DNA from: Neoceratodus forsteri
Lineage: Eukaryota; Chordata; Ceratodontiformes; Ceratodontidae
Assembly: GCA_016271365.2 (NCBI GenBank)
Contig: JADMNL010000022.1
Coordinates: 218,340,501 to 218,404,500 of the forward strand
Length of the DNA: 64,000 bases
Reading direction: 5' to 3'
Position numbers and translations under genes: made by a program. A model generated the notes under the pieces. It was not told the DNA's origin, ran no database searches, and was given only the letters and a program-made list of their open reading frames with translations. Below, one piece after another: positions 1 through 10,303 of the stretch; the stretch's first letter is position 1, and each line of letters starts with the position of its first letter.

Positions 1-354
1 AATAAACCGAGCTGCTTGTTTCAGCAAAGTTATACTGCCTGAGGTATTTGTCTATGTTAAAGTATTGTACTGTGATTGTTGCACTGTATCTTATTTTACA
101 GGAGGTCCCAGTGCCTGAACCAGCCCTGGGGGTAAGTGTATACTGTGAAGGTAATTCTGATATATTGTGTGGGCCACTAGTGGGAAGAAAGGGGGGTTGC
201 AGTGTCCCAGAGGGCTGTGACCAAGTAAGTTTAACTATTGCAAACCCTGACCTCTGGGTGGAGGCACCCGCCATTGGATCCAGGCCCCTCAACCTGTTAG
301 TGGCAAATCAGGCAGGGGTAGTAGCCCCTGGGATAGCGCCATCTAGGGGTTACA
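1..354 (+). mobile_element. 3' part of a Ty3/gypsy LTR (solo or truncated copy)
   Basis: This matches the R-U5 end of the LTRs at 10304-11895 and 18397-19996 (reverse strand there). It starts at the AATAAA poly(A) signal (1-6) and ends with the family terminus GTTACA at 354. It carries the conserved acceptor TTTTACAG (94-101) and donor GTAAGTG (132-138). What follows 354 is not the family leader and has no TGGAGGCTCACC primer site, so this is a 3' LTR or solo LTR. Its 5' part lies outside the window. Confidence 0.85.
48..354 (+). other. Open frame inside the LTR R-U5 region, conserved between LTR copies
   Basis: The frame runs from an ATG at 48 through the LTR end (and on to 539 outside it). 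It starts with a hydrophobic, signal-peptide-like stretch and contains the blocks SVPEGCDQ, NPDLWVEAP, RPLNL and QAGVVA. The same blocks are open in the same frame in the LTRs of copies A, B and C. This may only reflect conserved LTR DNA. Whether it is translated cannot be judged from sequence alone. Confidence 0.25.
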
Positions 355-3063
355 TATATATAAGAAGATTATTATTAAAATACTTCTCAAGCCTAGAGGT
401 GTCCATCTCCTCAGCCTGCTGGGGTCTGTTGGGACTGCTGACTCATCCCAAATGGTCTTTTCTGGAAGTTCACAGATTGACTCAGGAATCTTGTTCTTTT
501 TGGGAGTGTGGCGGAGTTAGGCTACACCCTCAGCTGTGACAGATGGACCACTTTTTTATCTCCTTATTTCCTAGCAACAGCTACCACTTTTCTCTTTGCT
601 TTTCTTCTTTTTCCTGCCTATCCTAGGTTGGCCACCTAGTGTAGCTCTTTCATTTCCCTACTAAACTTCCTACTAGTTCCCTCTTTTCATTTGTTTGACA
701 TTTCCATCCCTGGAATGATGCCTAACACCCGGAGAGGTATTGTGTAAAGTGCATTTTGTGTACAAATAACATGAAGGCTATTTTAAATATAAATGAATAC
801 AGTTAGTGAAGCCTTTTTAAAGAAAAATGATTCAGAAGTCACATCAAACTAATCATTTCATGATTAGTGAAGTTATACAAAACCCTTAAGGTATTTTCAT
901 AAATTCACATTATAAACATGTTACTGTATGAAGCTAAACAAATAACTGTGGTATGCTGTATAAAAATGCTATAGTCATTATGAATCAGAGAGATACAGAG
1001 TCAATATCTGTGGAGATATACACTGTATCTTTAATTGAACCAGGAAGTCCCCAGGAAAAAAAAAAACTCCCTTGGTTTTAAAACAGCATGTTCAGTCATG
1101 AAAATAGAAAGGGCTTAGTCAGGTACCCCCCCCCAAAAAAAAAGATATAAAAACTCTTCACTGAGTTCACTTCAGTTCAGTCCAGTGGGTCTCAGCCCTG
1201 AAAGAGGTGGAGAGGGGTGCTACTGTAGACAAGCTGTTGAATGCAGATGAGAAGGGTTTTAGGCGCTCTAAGATCCAGGATTGTATTATGTGAGAAACTA
1301 CTGATGTTATGTAGTGATTTTCTTTGCAATTTTTGTTTTGTTTTCATTTATTATGTCTAACTTTTGAAAAATAAATATCACACCATGGTGTGTTTTAAAC
1401 ATGTAAATTTGCCTGCTCTGAAGTTTATTCCCACACGCTGTGACAGGGAGGAAGCCTGGGTATTACTACCTCCACACGCCATTAGATCCAGCGATGCAGC
1501 GTAGTAGTACCAGCACCTTAGACCAGCAAACAGTACCTGTTTGAGTGTTATCTGAGCTTGGGAACATTTTACACCCTTGGCAAGCTGGTCAGCTCAGCTG
1601 TTTCATAAAATTATCCCACAAATCGAAACAAATAACTTTTTTATTAAGTACCCCACCCTTTGGTCTAGCGTCTCTCCCCTGTGTCAGGCCTAAAGTTTTC
1701 ACTAGGCCTGCTGCCTTGCTCTGGAGGAGGTAGCATTTCACTAAGTGTGCCAGCTGGGCCAGTGGAAACAGCCAGGCTGCAAAATATGTATCCCCAGTCC
1801 GAACCTAGAAAATCCGGGTTTGCAAAAATGGTGCGCTCTCCTGGTCGTGGACCAACGGCGGTGGAGCAAATCTTAACTGATCGCAGGCAGTATCACCAGA
1901 AGTGCTCTTATGAGACAGTGGGAGTGATATTTTCTCCCAAAGCTGCAAAACACTCTTCTATTCCTAAACTGTAGGAACAGCGAGAGGAAGTGGTGGGGAC
2001 AGGGGACTCTGAAGGTGGTGAGTGGTGGTGACAAAAAACAGGTTCAACAGGTGAAGGGGGTTGGTAAGACCAAAAAAGCAGGGGTTAGAGAGGTGGGGGA
2101 TAGAACATAGGGAGGGCTGGCTTGGGATAGTCGTTAGGGCTAAATAAATACTCCTGTAAGACAGTAGTTCATGGGGATAGGGAGGACATTTTTCTGGACA
2201 GAGCAGACAGACCCTTTATCTTTATCTTCTAGCAATGTCTATGTTTCCATAGTTACAAATTCTGAAGCACATTCACAAGTGGATCTCACATGTCTGCAAT
2301 ATTCTGTGGGGGTGGCAGTCCACAAACTTTGCTGGACTCTCCCACCCCACCTTCCAAGAGACTAAAAGACTGCCCAAAGCTTCATCTGTGTTGAAGGAGT
2401 AGGAAACGCATTGCAAACCCTTGGGACCAGACAAAAAGTGCTGTGTCTCAAAACCATGTTCTAGGTAAGCAAAACGTAGTAGTCCAATTGGGAGAAGTAG
2501 AAGCCATTCTTCCTGTCCCTGCTCAACCTACCCCTGTGGGCATCTGAATTCTTGTCAATATTATTACAAATTCAAAAATTTAAACAGCACTTTATATCCA
2601 TTTGCAAGTGCCCTACCCGACTGCCAAGTATCGTTTTTATGAAACTGAAGTTTGCCTTGCATTACGGTGTATCGCCTGCTCCCGAATTCATGTGCAGAAT
2701 GCATTGTGTACTATGGTAACTGAGTACTGCATTGTTCGCAGTCTACTCCTGTAATCTTCTCCCTGGATCACACCTGGAAATTAGCCTTTCTTGGCTGAGT
2801 GTGCCTTTCCTGGGTACCAATTTTCAAATAAATAAAAATAGTATAGCACCTTTGTGTTGTTAGCAGTTTTGTTACCTGATCACTAGTCCTGCACACTCCC
2901 TCTCTCTTACCTTTCATTTCCCTCCCTCCAGGTCCCATCTGTAAATGAGATTGCTGTTCTCTGTATGGTTTACTTATTAAAACATTTATTATCCTGGATG
3001 CAGGGCACATGATGTAGCCCAATTATGTATCACCTGTACCCTGTGACAGAAGGATCCCCTGCT
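355..3063. other. Anonymous non-coding DNA
   Basis: I see no gene and no repeat I recognise. The short open frames here have no domain signatures. The stretch is AT-rich, with short A and C homopolymers near 1060-1140. Confidence 0.5.
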
Positions 3064-3075
3064 CCCCAACATTTT

Positions 3076-3517
3076 TTTATTTAGCCTTTTGGTCCCCACC
3101 GGCTCCTCCCGCCAACTGGTGATGGGGACACATCTGCATTTTTTACAGATTTTCTCCTCTGATTCCCCCCCCCCGAGGCCCCGGCACACACGGCCATGCG
3201 AGCATGTGGAGGCACGCTACGCACCCCATGGTGTCAGCTCAGCCCCTTCCACCTCCCGATACTTTGCCACCCCTCTCCGCCTATGCTGCCCACCAGATCT
3301 CCACCTAGTGAGAACGGAACTACGGGGGGGTGCCAACCCACCCTCACCACCCTTGGGAGAGGAGAGCTGCCCGTCGGCATGCTCAATCTTGCTCCGCCCT
3401 GCCCCCATGTAAGCACCCTGATGAGCCAAGGTCATTCTTGAACCCGGGTCACCAGCGTAGCATGAGGTAAGGCGTCCAGCGCCTCAACCCTCTGCACCAC
3501 GGGGCCGCGCCCCAACC
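3076..3517 (-). repeat. tRNA-derived SINE, copy 1 (family shared with three other loci)
   Basis: Read on the minus strand, the head resembles a tRNA gene: an A-box-like GTGGTGCAGAGGGTTGAGG and a B-box-like GGGTTCAAG near 3440-3505. The body has a GC-rich segment and an A-rich tail at 3076-3090. The 12-bp direct repeat CCCCAACATTTT flanks it exactly (3064-3075 and 3518-3529), as expected of LINE-driven target-site duplication. The body block CAGCTCTCCTCTCC is shared with the copies at 21892, 29851 and 36940. This copy is shorter (442 bp) than the others. It likely depends on a LINE reverse transcriptase in trans. Confidence 0.8.
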
Positions 3518-3529
3518 CCCCAACATTTT

Positions 3530-4446
3530 AACAAAACAAAGAATATTTTTATTAGACAAAAGACTCACAGTTTTACTTTCCCACTGAACACCTCAGGACT
3601 GACAGCACTAACTGTAGCTTGTGCTGACAATTCACAGCTTGTCACAAGATTCCGAGTTAGCACTTGTGGAGAAACATGGTGATAACTGGGTGTGACGTCT
3701 CACCCAGTTGTTACGGTATTTCAGCTCAGCCGAAATTGGGTTGATAGAGCACCTCATTAGTTATTATATGAAGGCTGTACAAAAACAAGAGAGGGAACTT
3801 GAAGACACTAGAACTAAACTGACTTAAATATTAGACAGGGAATGTAGACATTGCCATGAGCTAACACCATTTCCCCCCATGTGGTTTTCTTACTCTTTGT
3901 GTTACAAAGTATCTTCACAGAATTGCATAGCAAAGATGTAACATCTACATTTCTTCTTTGCATTTTGTTTATAAGCGTGTTCTCCTCCGTTACTGCCATC
4001 CTGGTTCTCAGGCCAGGGATGTACTCTCCCCCTCCCGTGGTGGACTCCACAGCCCTGTCCCCTGCCAGCTTCCCTACTCATACCAGAAAGGATTGCTGGG
4101 TCACAGAGCATAAGCAGCAATATGTTTTTTTCTACCCCATGTTTTCAATTTCTCTTCTTCTTCCCGATGTCGCCTACAGCCTCTTGAGGGCACTGCATGA
4201 CACAGCGCAATGTGCACATGCACAGCCCCTCAGAAGAGAGCAGGCTTCCCAGCTCGCCATGTCTGCATACAGCCACATCTCCATCCCCAGGCTGGCTCAC
4301 GCCGTGGGCAGCAGCATTCTCCAGCCTCTAGTCATTCTGATCCTGGCTCCATGAGTCCACACTCAAAGAACCCGGGTTGTCGGCATGGATGCGTGTACAG
4401 CCTCCGCTGGGCCACCTCTACTGTTGGTAGACCATCTAGTTTTCAA
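3530..4446. other. Anonymous non-coding DNA with a short palindrome
   Basis: No gene recognised. The one structured item is the palindrome at 3684-3709. The open frame at 3881-4354 has no domain I recognise. Confidence 0.45.
3684..3709. other. 26-bp near-perfect palindrome centred on GACGTC
   Basis: AACTGGGTG and CACCCAGTT form inverted arms around TGACGTCT, a near match to the CRE/ATF site TGACGTCA. This could be a regulatory site or the relic of a small DNA-transposon end. No neighbouring gene supports a promoter role. Confidence 0.45.
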
Positions 4447-4590
4447 GGGTACTGGGCTTCTTTGCTGTTTTACAGAAGGGAGGGGAATGAAGCACAGGGA
4501 GGTCACGCAACTTGCCCATGGTCACTGTGAGTCAGTGGCTGTGGTGGAGCTCGAGCCCAATTCTCTTTCTTCACAGTTCTGTACTATAAC
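4447..4590 (-). repeat. MIR-like CORE-SINE fragment
   Basis: The plus strand reads like the reverse complement of the CORE/3' half of MIR SINEs: TTTTACAGAAGGGAGGGGAA, then AAGCACAGGGAGGTCACGCA, then CTTGCCCATGGTCAC, then a degenerate GAGCTCGAGCCCA where the tRNA B box would lie. It is strongly diverged, consistent with an old copy. Confidence 0.6.
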
Positions 4591-6038
4591 CAATGGGCAA
4601 CACTGTAGGCATAGCTATAGATATCACACGCCCATAACTTGACCCCATTCCTGCTCTGGCCCACAGCGGTCACTCATGTTTATCAAGCTGCAGGTACCTT
4701 GCCCGCTGTATTTCTCAAGCTCAGCTGTTTCCCCTGAACACAGCAAACTGTAGAAAATGCACCCCACAACAAGAAAGAAAAATGCTGCATTCATGCTGTG
4801 CTGTTCTATAACTGTGCAAAAAAGAATGCACCCACCATAACACACACAAGAACTGTGAGATCATGTGGGCATGGCAACACAATGCAGGTGACACACCCTG
4901 ATGGGCCTGCAAGGCCTTGCACCCCCACCACACCACCAGAGAAGGGCTGGTGGGCCACCAAGTTGTGCTTAAATGAATCTTACAACTTGTTATGAAATTG
5001 TCTGTCTGTTATTCTAGATACAAAAGCCTGCAGTAAATAAATATGTTATACAATGTACAGTATATGTGGGATTATATTATGGTTATATTTAAAAATAAAG
5101 CTTACTGACAGCGACAGAAAGTTGCAGATTTTAGTTGCCATAAACAATGTCTTTAGTCACATTAGTGACAGTGACGTTTGACCAAGCCCCCGCAACCTTG
5201 TATCTGAAGTTTGTTATTGTTTCCAAAATAAATAAATAAAAATATTTTTTCCCACCCTCTCTTTATTTATTTACACTAAACCACACACCTTAATCTAATC
5301 TTTTCTCACAGCCATCATTCATATAACAAAGTCTTGGTGCCACCACATTCCCTCAAACTTGGCCAGCGGCTAGATAAACAGTGTGAGTCCAGAGCCAACC
5401 GCAGTTTTTCCCACACAAAACCAGCTCCTTGAAATAAACAAGCATTTCTAAATGTCAAGGCCATGGGCTGCTGCTTTTCTCTGGATCCACTTGCTTTCTA
5501 GCACCACATCCTAAAGAGAAAACATTCCAACTGCAGCATAAATACAACCCTCCAAGCGTGCACCCACCCCCAACTTAGCCCCCATCTGCATGTTTTCCCA
5601 GCCAGAATTTAGGAAACTATATCCAATGCAGAGAAGACAAAATGATAAACAAGGTTTATATACATAAATGTGACTGACCCTCAGCAGTCTGGTTAAACTT
5701 CAGACCCAAAACACATCCAGCAAAGCAGTGACAGCGGGATCTTCCAAGCACGCTCAGCATACTGCCAGCAGCCAGCAAGGCAGCTGCCAGTAGCAGGAAC
5801 CCGAAGCACCACTAGGAGGTCCAGGGGGGTTGTTTTTTTTCACAAGAAAATGTCAGCCATTACTCTTAAAGTTTCAAAATACATGGAAAACAGATTTTAC
5901 CACAATCAAAGGAGCTTCACAGAACGTGGTTTTGACAGATTGTGAAAACGCACATTAATTCAAGCCTAAGCTCTTTCTCATGTTGTTGTGGCAATAAAGT
6001 AGCGTCCCCAGAAAAAAATACACACACATTTTTTATAT

Positions 6039-6064
6039 ACACACACACACACACATATATATGC
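6039..6064. repeat. (AC)n/(AT)n microsatellite
   Basis: An AC dinucleotide run passes into AT repeats. It is followed to about 6110 by imperfect ATGCATGC-type alternation, a sequence prone to Z-DNA. Confidence 0.85.
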
Positions 6065-6248
6065 ACATGCATGCAATGTATGTACATATGCATGCAGGCA
6101 CACTCACATACCATTATATGTATAAAATGTACAGATGTGTTTTCAGTGTGTGATTTTTCAACAAGAAATCTGACACCACCCACTCCTCTGTGACAGAAAT
6201 CTGCTAAAAATGGGACTATGAATCAGGCTGTATCCCCACACCCACACC

Positions 6249-6269
6249 TCCACCACCACCACCACCACT
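6249..6269. repeat. (CCA)n microsatellite
   Basis: About seven CCA/CAC triplets. A similar CCA run occurs at 31381-31402. Confidence 0.8.
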
Positions 6270-6511
6270 ACCTCGCACGCAGCCAGACTCTTAAAAGAAA
6301 TGACATAGTTATGCAAACTGTAGGTGTACTGCAGACTTGATAGCTACAACCTTACCTCTGAATGGCTTAGACCAAATGGGTGTAGATTCTCCAGCTTTTG
6401 GGCTCCAGTGTCAAAAAACAAGGGAAAGGCCGTTTAGCTCTGCAGCTCTCCGTCTTGTACAGTTCCCCGGTGCCTCTTCTCCTTGCCTTTCTCCTCCAAA
6501 CTGTTTGCAAA

Positions 6512-6534
6512 AACACACACACACACACACACAC
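6512..6534. repeat. (CA)n microsatellite
   Basis: An uninterrupted CA run of about 11 repeats. Confidence 0.85.
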
Positions 6535-6997
6535 TCACAAAGAGGGCAGGACTAAGGCAGCTCACAGACACACATACACATCAGCAGGCCAGCACCTCCT
6601 GCAGCTGTCACTCAAGGCGGGATGTTCCACCCGCTGGAAGAGCTGGGGGGAGAGTGGCACACCTCCCCCAGCCTCTTTTTTTTTTTTTTTTTTGTACAAG
6701 GCAAAGTAGGAGCAGCCTGTGTACAGTCAGAGAACCAGTCCGGGGAACCAGTAGTCCTGCGCCTGGCTGCAAGGTGAGCTTTCTGCAAGGCAAGTATTTA
6801 GTATCTATAGCCATGGGAAATGAAAAGTATTTCCTTTATTTTCCCTTTCAGCTGTTTCGCTAGCTGGTCCTCATCTTCCTGGTCTCTGACTCCCCCATTT
6901 CAATCACCCATGTTCCCCGGGACTTACCTCTCTCATCCTCTTGCCCCATGGTGGGGTCCCTTTCTAAGGGCTTGGGGGGACCTCAAGTCATCTTTAA

Positions 6998-7410
6998 CCC
7001 ACCTACAGTCTTGGGGCCGTTTTGACCCCCTACACATAGAAAATGTTAAATAAAAATTAATGGGCAAACCAGTGCCCCTTCTTTCCTTATGTATTCTCAA
7101 AATATGATAGGGTCCACCTTTCTACATTGGTTTTATCACCATATTTGTAGTGTTTTTTTGTATATCAGAAAAAATAACTAGAAAAGTCTTGGGGTCATTT
7201 TGACCACATATTACATATACAGCAATGGCTTCAGCAGTTATATTGTTTTTAATGTAATATGTTTATATTTTTAAAATATTTTTACACTTTTTATGTTCAT
7301 ATTTTTAAATCTACTCATTCTAGTGTGTTTTTTTTTTGAAGTATGACATGCGGGGGTCATTTTGACCCCAAGATCACTATTGTTGCTTGCATTTGGGGAA
7401 TTTAGGAGGG
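6998..7410. mobile_element. piggyBac-type MITE (non-autonomous), 413 bp
   Basis: The element is bounded by TTAA on both sides (6994-6997 and 7411-7414), the piggyBac target duplication. Its ends are inverted: CCCACCTA on the left and TAGGAGGG on the right. Subterminal palindromic motifs of the type GGGGTCATTTTGACCCC occur at 7014-7030, 7191-7206 and 7352-7370. There is no transposase frame. It is AT-rich and non-coding internally, and presumably moved by a piggyBac transposase elsewhere in the genome. Confidence 0.7.
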
Positions 7411-7414
7411 TTAA

Positions 7415-8347
7415 TCCAGTTTCGAGAGGAGAGATGCTGCAGTTAGCAGTATGGAGTCTACAGGGAGAGCCAGGAACTAATCCTGCCACAGGTGGGGTGG
7501 GGGTCCTTTGGTGTTTCACCCAGCCATGGGGGGGACATTAGAAAACAAGGACATCATGGGGGTACCCGCACAGTGCATGCCATCGCACTAATGTCAGCAA
7601 AGTTCCAACCCGCCAGCCCTCTGACTGCACTACCACCTGTGGTCACCCAGGTGGAAGTACTGTAGTGCAGGATAGGTCATGGTACCCTCCCTCCCCAGAG
7701 GACAGCACCCTCTAGGAAAGAGTATTAAAGCTGGGAGTGGATAACAGCATCATAGATGAAGCAGATAATAGGTAGGGACGTCACGCTTCCTTTTTTCCAT
7801 GTATCAGTGTTTATAACTACTTTGTTCCTGCCCATAGACAATGCATTTGAGGGTATACTTTTCATCTGTCACAGAGACGCAGAATGACGGTGAACAGATG
7901 ATCCCTGTCTGCACCATTCTTGATTTTCAGCCGCATCAAAGTTTTATCCCAACTAAGGACTTTTATGGTGTTTGACTAAAGTGCAGGGAGTGTAACTGCC
8001 AAGCAGGATAAGCAGATCCTGCCTTGGATATGCTCCCAGCTTTATGTAATCTCATCCAGTTGGGGTTTGACTGTAATACAGAGTGTGACAAGTCACACTG
8101 GATAAAGCCCCATACTGGCCGCGATCCTGTCTTTTGTTCAGCCCTGATTACACAATCTTATCAACATAGCCGGTTTCAGGCAACAGCGATCAGTGCAGTC
8201 ACTGGGGCCCATGTACTCTCAGCATGCCCCATCCAGAACCCATGTACCTTATTACGTTTGCTTGTGCGCATGCGCAAGGAACGTTTTGGGATAGTCGCAT
8301 GCTTTTGAGGTGTGCCTTTCCCGTTAAATCCACTGCTCAGTTGAGCA
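7415..8347. other. Anonymous DNA with a diverged repeat
   Basis: No gene recognised. CCACCTGTGGTCACCCAG at 7633-7650, followed within about 45 bp by CCCTCCCTCCCC, recurs in the same arrangement at 54437-54454, so a diverged dispersed repeat lies here. Small hairpins occur near 8005-8030 and 8072-8096. Confidence 0.4.
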
Positions 8348-8449
8348 GGCGTGGCGGTCCTGCACCAGTGGGTGCGGGAGCTGTGTGACAGCGGTGGTCT
8401 TGGCTTCAAGAAAACCACTGCTGTCATACAGAGCACCCGTCCACGCCGC
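8348..8449. other. Long imperfect hairpin
   Basis: The inner arms CTGTGTGACAGCGGTGGT (8381-8398) and ACCACTGCTGTCATACAG (8414-8431) pair at 16 of 18 positions around a 15-nt loop. Outer blocks GGCGTGG and CCACGCC, then GGGTGC and GCACCC, extend the fold. The segment is GC-rich and contains CpG, unlike its surroundings. Confidence 0.6.
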
Positions 8450-8498
8450 GCCCCAGCGTCCACACCCCCGCGTCCGCCACCCCCAAAATCTTTGCTGC

Positions 8499-8629
8499 CA
8501 CGCTGGGAGGCCCACCCCAGCGTGGCAAACCTCTACTGTTGTTTGCCGACGGGGAGCCCAATCCCCGCCGGCTCCTCACCCCCAGCCATCCTTGTGCTAC
8601 GCTGAGACGCCCACCCCAGCGTGGCAAAT
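8499..8629. repeat. Two hairpins in direct repeat
   Basis: TGCCACGCTGGG paired with CCCAGCGTGGCA forms a 12-bp stem near 8497-8527. The same unit recurs about 99 bp downstream (8594-8627), with the left arm partly decayed. The shared core is CCCACCCCAGCGTGGCAAA at 8511-8529 and 8610-8628. Confidence 0.65.
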
Positions 8630-8920
8630 GTCCCACGTAGTTCTTTTTTTTCCCCACCTGTAAAGCAAAAACGTCCCACGGAGCTTCTCCCAGTCCCCCT
8701 CCCACAACCCGCACCCACCCATTGCACACCCAGCCTCCCCACACCCCTCACCCCATACTTACCTCCAGAGCTCGCGCGACGATCTTCGGTGGACCGGGAA
8801 CACGTCTGCACTCTTCAAAGCCGACCACGAACTGAGGAAATGCCGGTAAGCTGTATAATGGGCTAGATAGGGGGTTTTCAACTTTATTGCATATCTCAGG
8901 CATTTTTTGGAATTTATGCA

Positions 8921-9106
8921 CCAAATTTTCAACATGGGATTTTTGGGACCTCTTCTCATGAATGATGTCACTGTCATGGCGTTATTTGGGCCCGAAGGGT
9001 GATTGCGCAGTCACTGCGTGAAATCACCCTTTGGGCCTGAATAATGCCATGACAGTGACATCATTCATGAGAAGGGATACCAGAAACCCATGTTGAAAAT
9101 TTGGGC
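8921..9106. repeat. 186-bp imperfect palindrome (foldback)
   Basis: The arms at 8921-9004 and 9021-9106 are reverse complements with few mismatches. They run from CCAAATTTTCAACATGGG to CCCATGTTGAAAATTTGGG through ATGATGTCACTGTCATGGC and GCCATGACAGTGACATCAT. The 16-nt centre is GCGCAGTCACTGCGTG. The outer arm motif ATTTTCAACAT recurs in every unit of the adjoining tandem array, so palindrome and array share an origin. Confidence 0.8.
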
Positions 9107-10171
9107 AAAAATTCCAAAAATGACTGTTTTATTTAGCGCAAGTGCTATAGTTCCTACGCAGGCTCAGAATTCGCGAATTTTCAATATTTTCACTCCAGAT
9201 TTTCAACATTGCCATTTTACCACACCTCTTATGAGCAGTATAGCTGTCATCTTTACATCCTGCCAAAACATGTTTCCGCCCATGTAGTACAATGGCGCAG
9301 TCGGTGTACGAAATCAATGTATGGGACGATTAAGAAAATCACTGTGACACTGTTCATTAGCAGAGGTCTTAAATGGCTATGTTGAAAATTTGGTGAAAAC
9401 ATTCCTAAAATGACTGTTTTACGAGCGATGCTATGCAGTTCCTAGGCACGTAGTTTTGTAAATTTTAATATTTCCACCCATATTTTCACTATTGCCATTT
9501 TACCACACCTCCTCATGAGCAGTACAGCTGTCATTTTTCACATCCTGCTCAAAACGTGTTTCCGCCCATGTAGCGCACAATGGCACAGTCGGTGTGCGAA
9601 CTCAATGTATGGGACACATTAAGAAAATCACAGTGACACTGTTCATGAGCAGAGGTCTTAAAATGGCTGTGTTGAAAATTTGGTGACAAAATTCCTAAAT
9701 GACTGTGTTTTACTGAGCTCGTGCTAGCAGTTCCTACGCACGCCAGAAGTTTATAATTTCAATATTAATTCAGATTTTCAACATTGCCATTTTCCACACC
9801 TCCTTATGAGCAGTATAGCTTTCATTTTTCACATGTTGCCCAAAACGTGTTTCCACCCATGTAGTGCACAATGGCGCAGTCGGTGTGCGAAATCAATGTA
9901 TGGGACACAGTAAGAAAATCACAGTGACACTGTTCATTAGCAGAAGTTTTAAAATGCCAATGTTGAAAATCTGGTGAAAAAATTCCTAACAATGACTGTT
10001 TTATGAGCATGTGTTGCACAGTTCCCACGCACGCTCATAGGTTTGCGAATTTTCAATATTTCCACTCCAGATTTTCAACATTGCCATTTTACCACACTTC
10101 CTTATGAGCAGTACAGCTGTCATTTTTCACATCCTGCCCAAAACGTGTTTCCACCTATGTAGCGCACAATG
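9107..10171. repeat. Tandem array of about 3.7 units, period about 290 bp
   Basis: The marker TGACTG recurs at 9121, 9411, 9700 and 9993, giving periods of 290, 289 and 293. Each unit holds TTTTCAACATTGCCATTTT, CACACCTCxTTATGAGCAGT, CATCCTGCCCAAAACGTGTT, ATGGCGCAGTCGGTGT and TTGAAAATTTGGTGA. Each unit is itself a weak inverted repeat: ATTTTCAACATTGCCATTTT near its start faces AAAATGGCxATGTTGAAAAT near its end. No coding potential. It may be a satellite built from a foldback DNA transposon. Confidence 0.8.
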
Positions 10172-10303
10172 GGTTAACAAAAAGGTCATGCTGAAAATTT
10201 ATTGTGCAAATACCAGCAATCGCACAGGGCATTAGGGTAAAGCACCATACGCAAACACCACTGCAAATACCTGCAAGCAAACGCTCGAATTGACAAATGC
10301 TTG

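Larger units (their letters stand above)
4591..6993. other. Anonymous DNA with simple repeats
   Basis: No gene or dispersed element recognised. AT-rich patches with AATAAATAAATA occur near 5030 and 5228. Microsatellites lie at 6039-6064, 6249-6269 and 6512-6534, and there is an 18-T run at 6676-6693. Confidence 0.45.

Noticed and set aside
3881..4354. 157-residue open frame
   Set aside because: No recognisable domain, and no exon or promoter context. Open frames of this size arise by chance in this window.
8351..8811. Several Pro/Arg-rich open frames in the GC-rich hairpin block
   Set aside because: They occur on both strands over the same hairpins and reflect base composition.
9107..10171. 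CRISPR-like repetition
   Set aside because: The units are about 290 bp and contiguous, without short repeats separated by unique spacers, and the genome is a vertebrate one.
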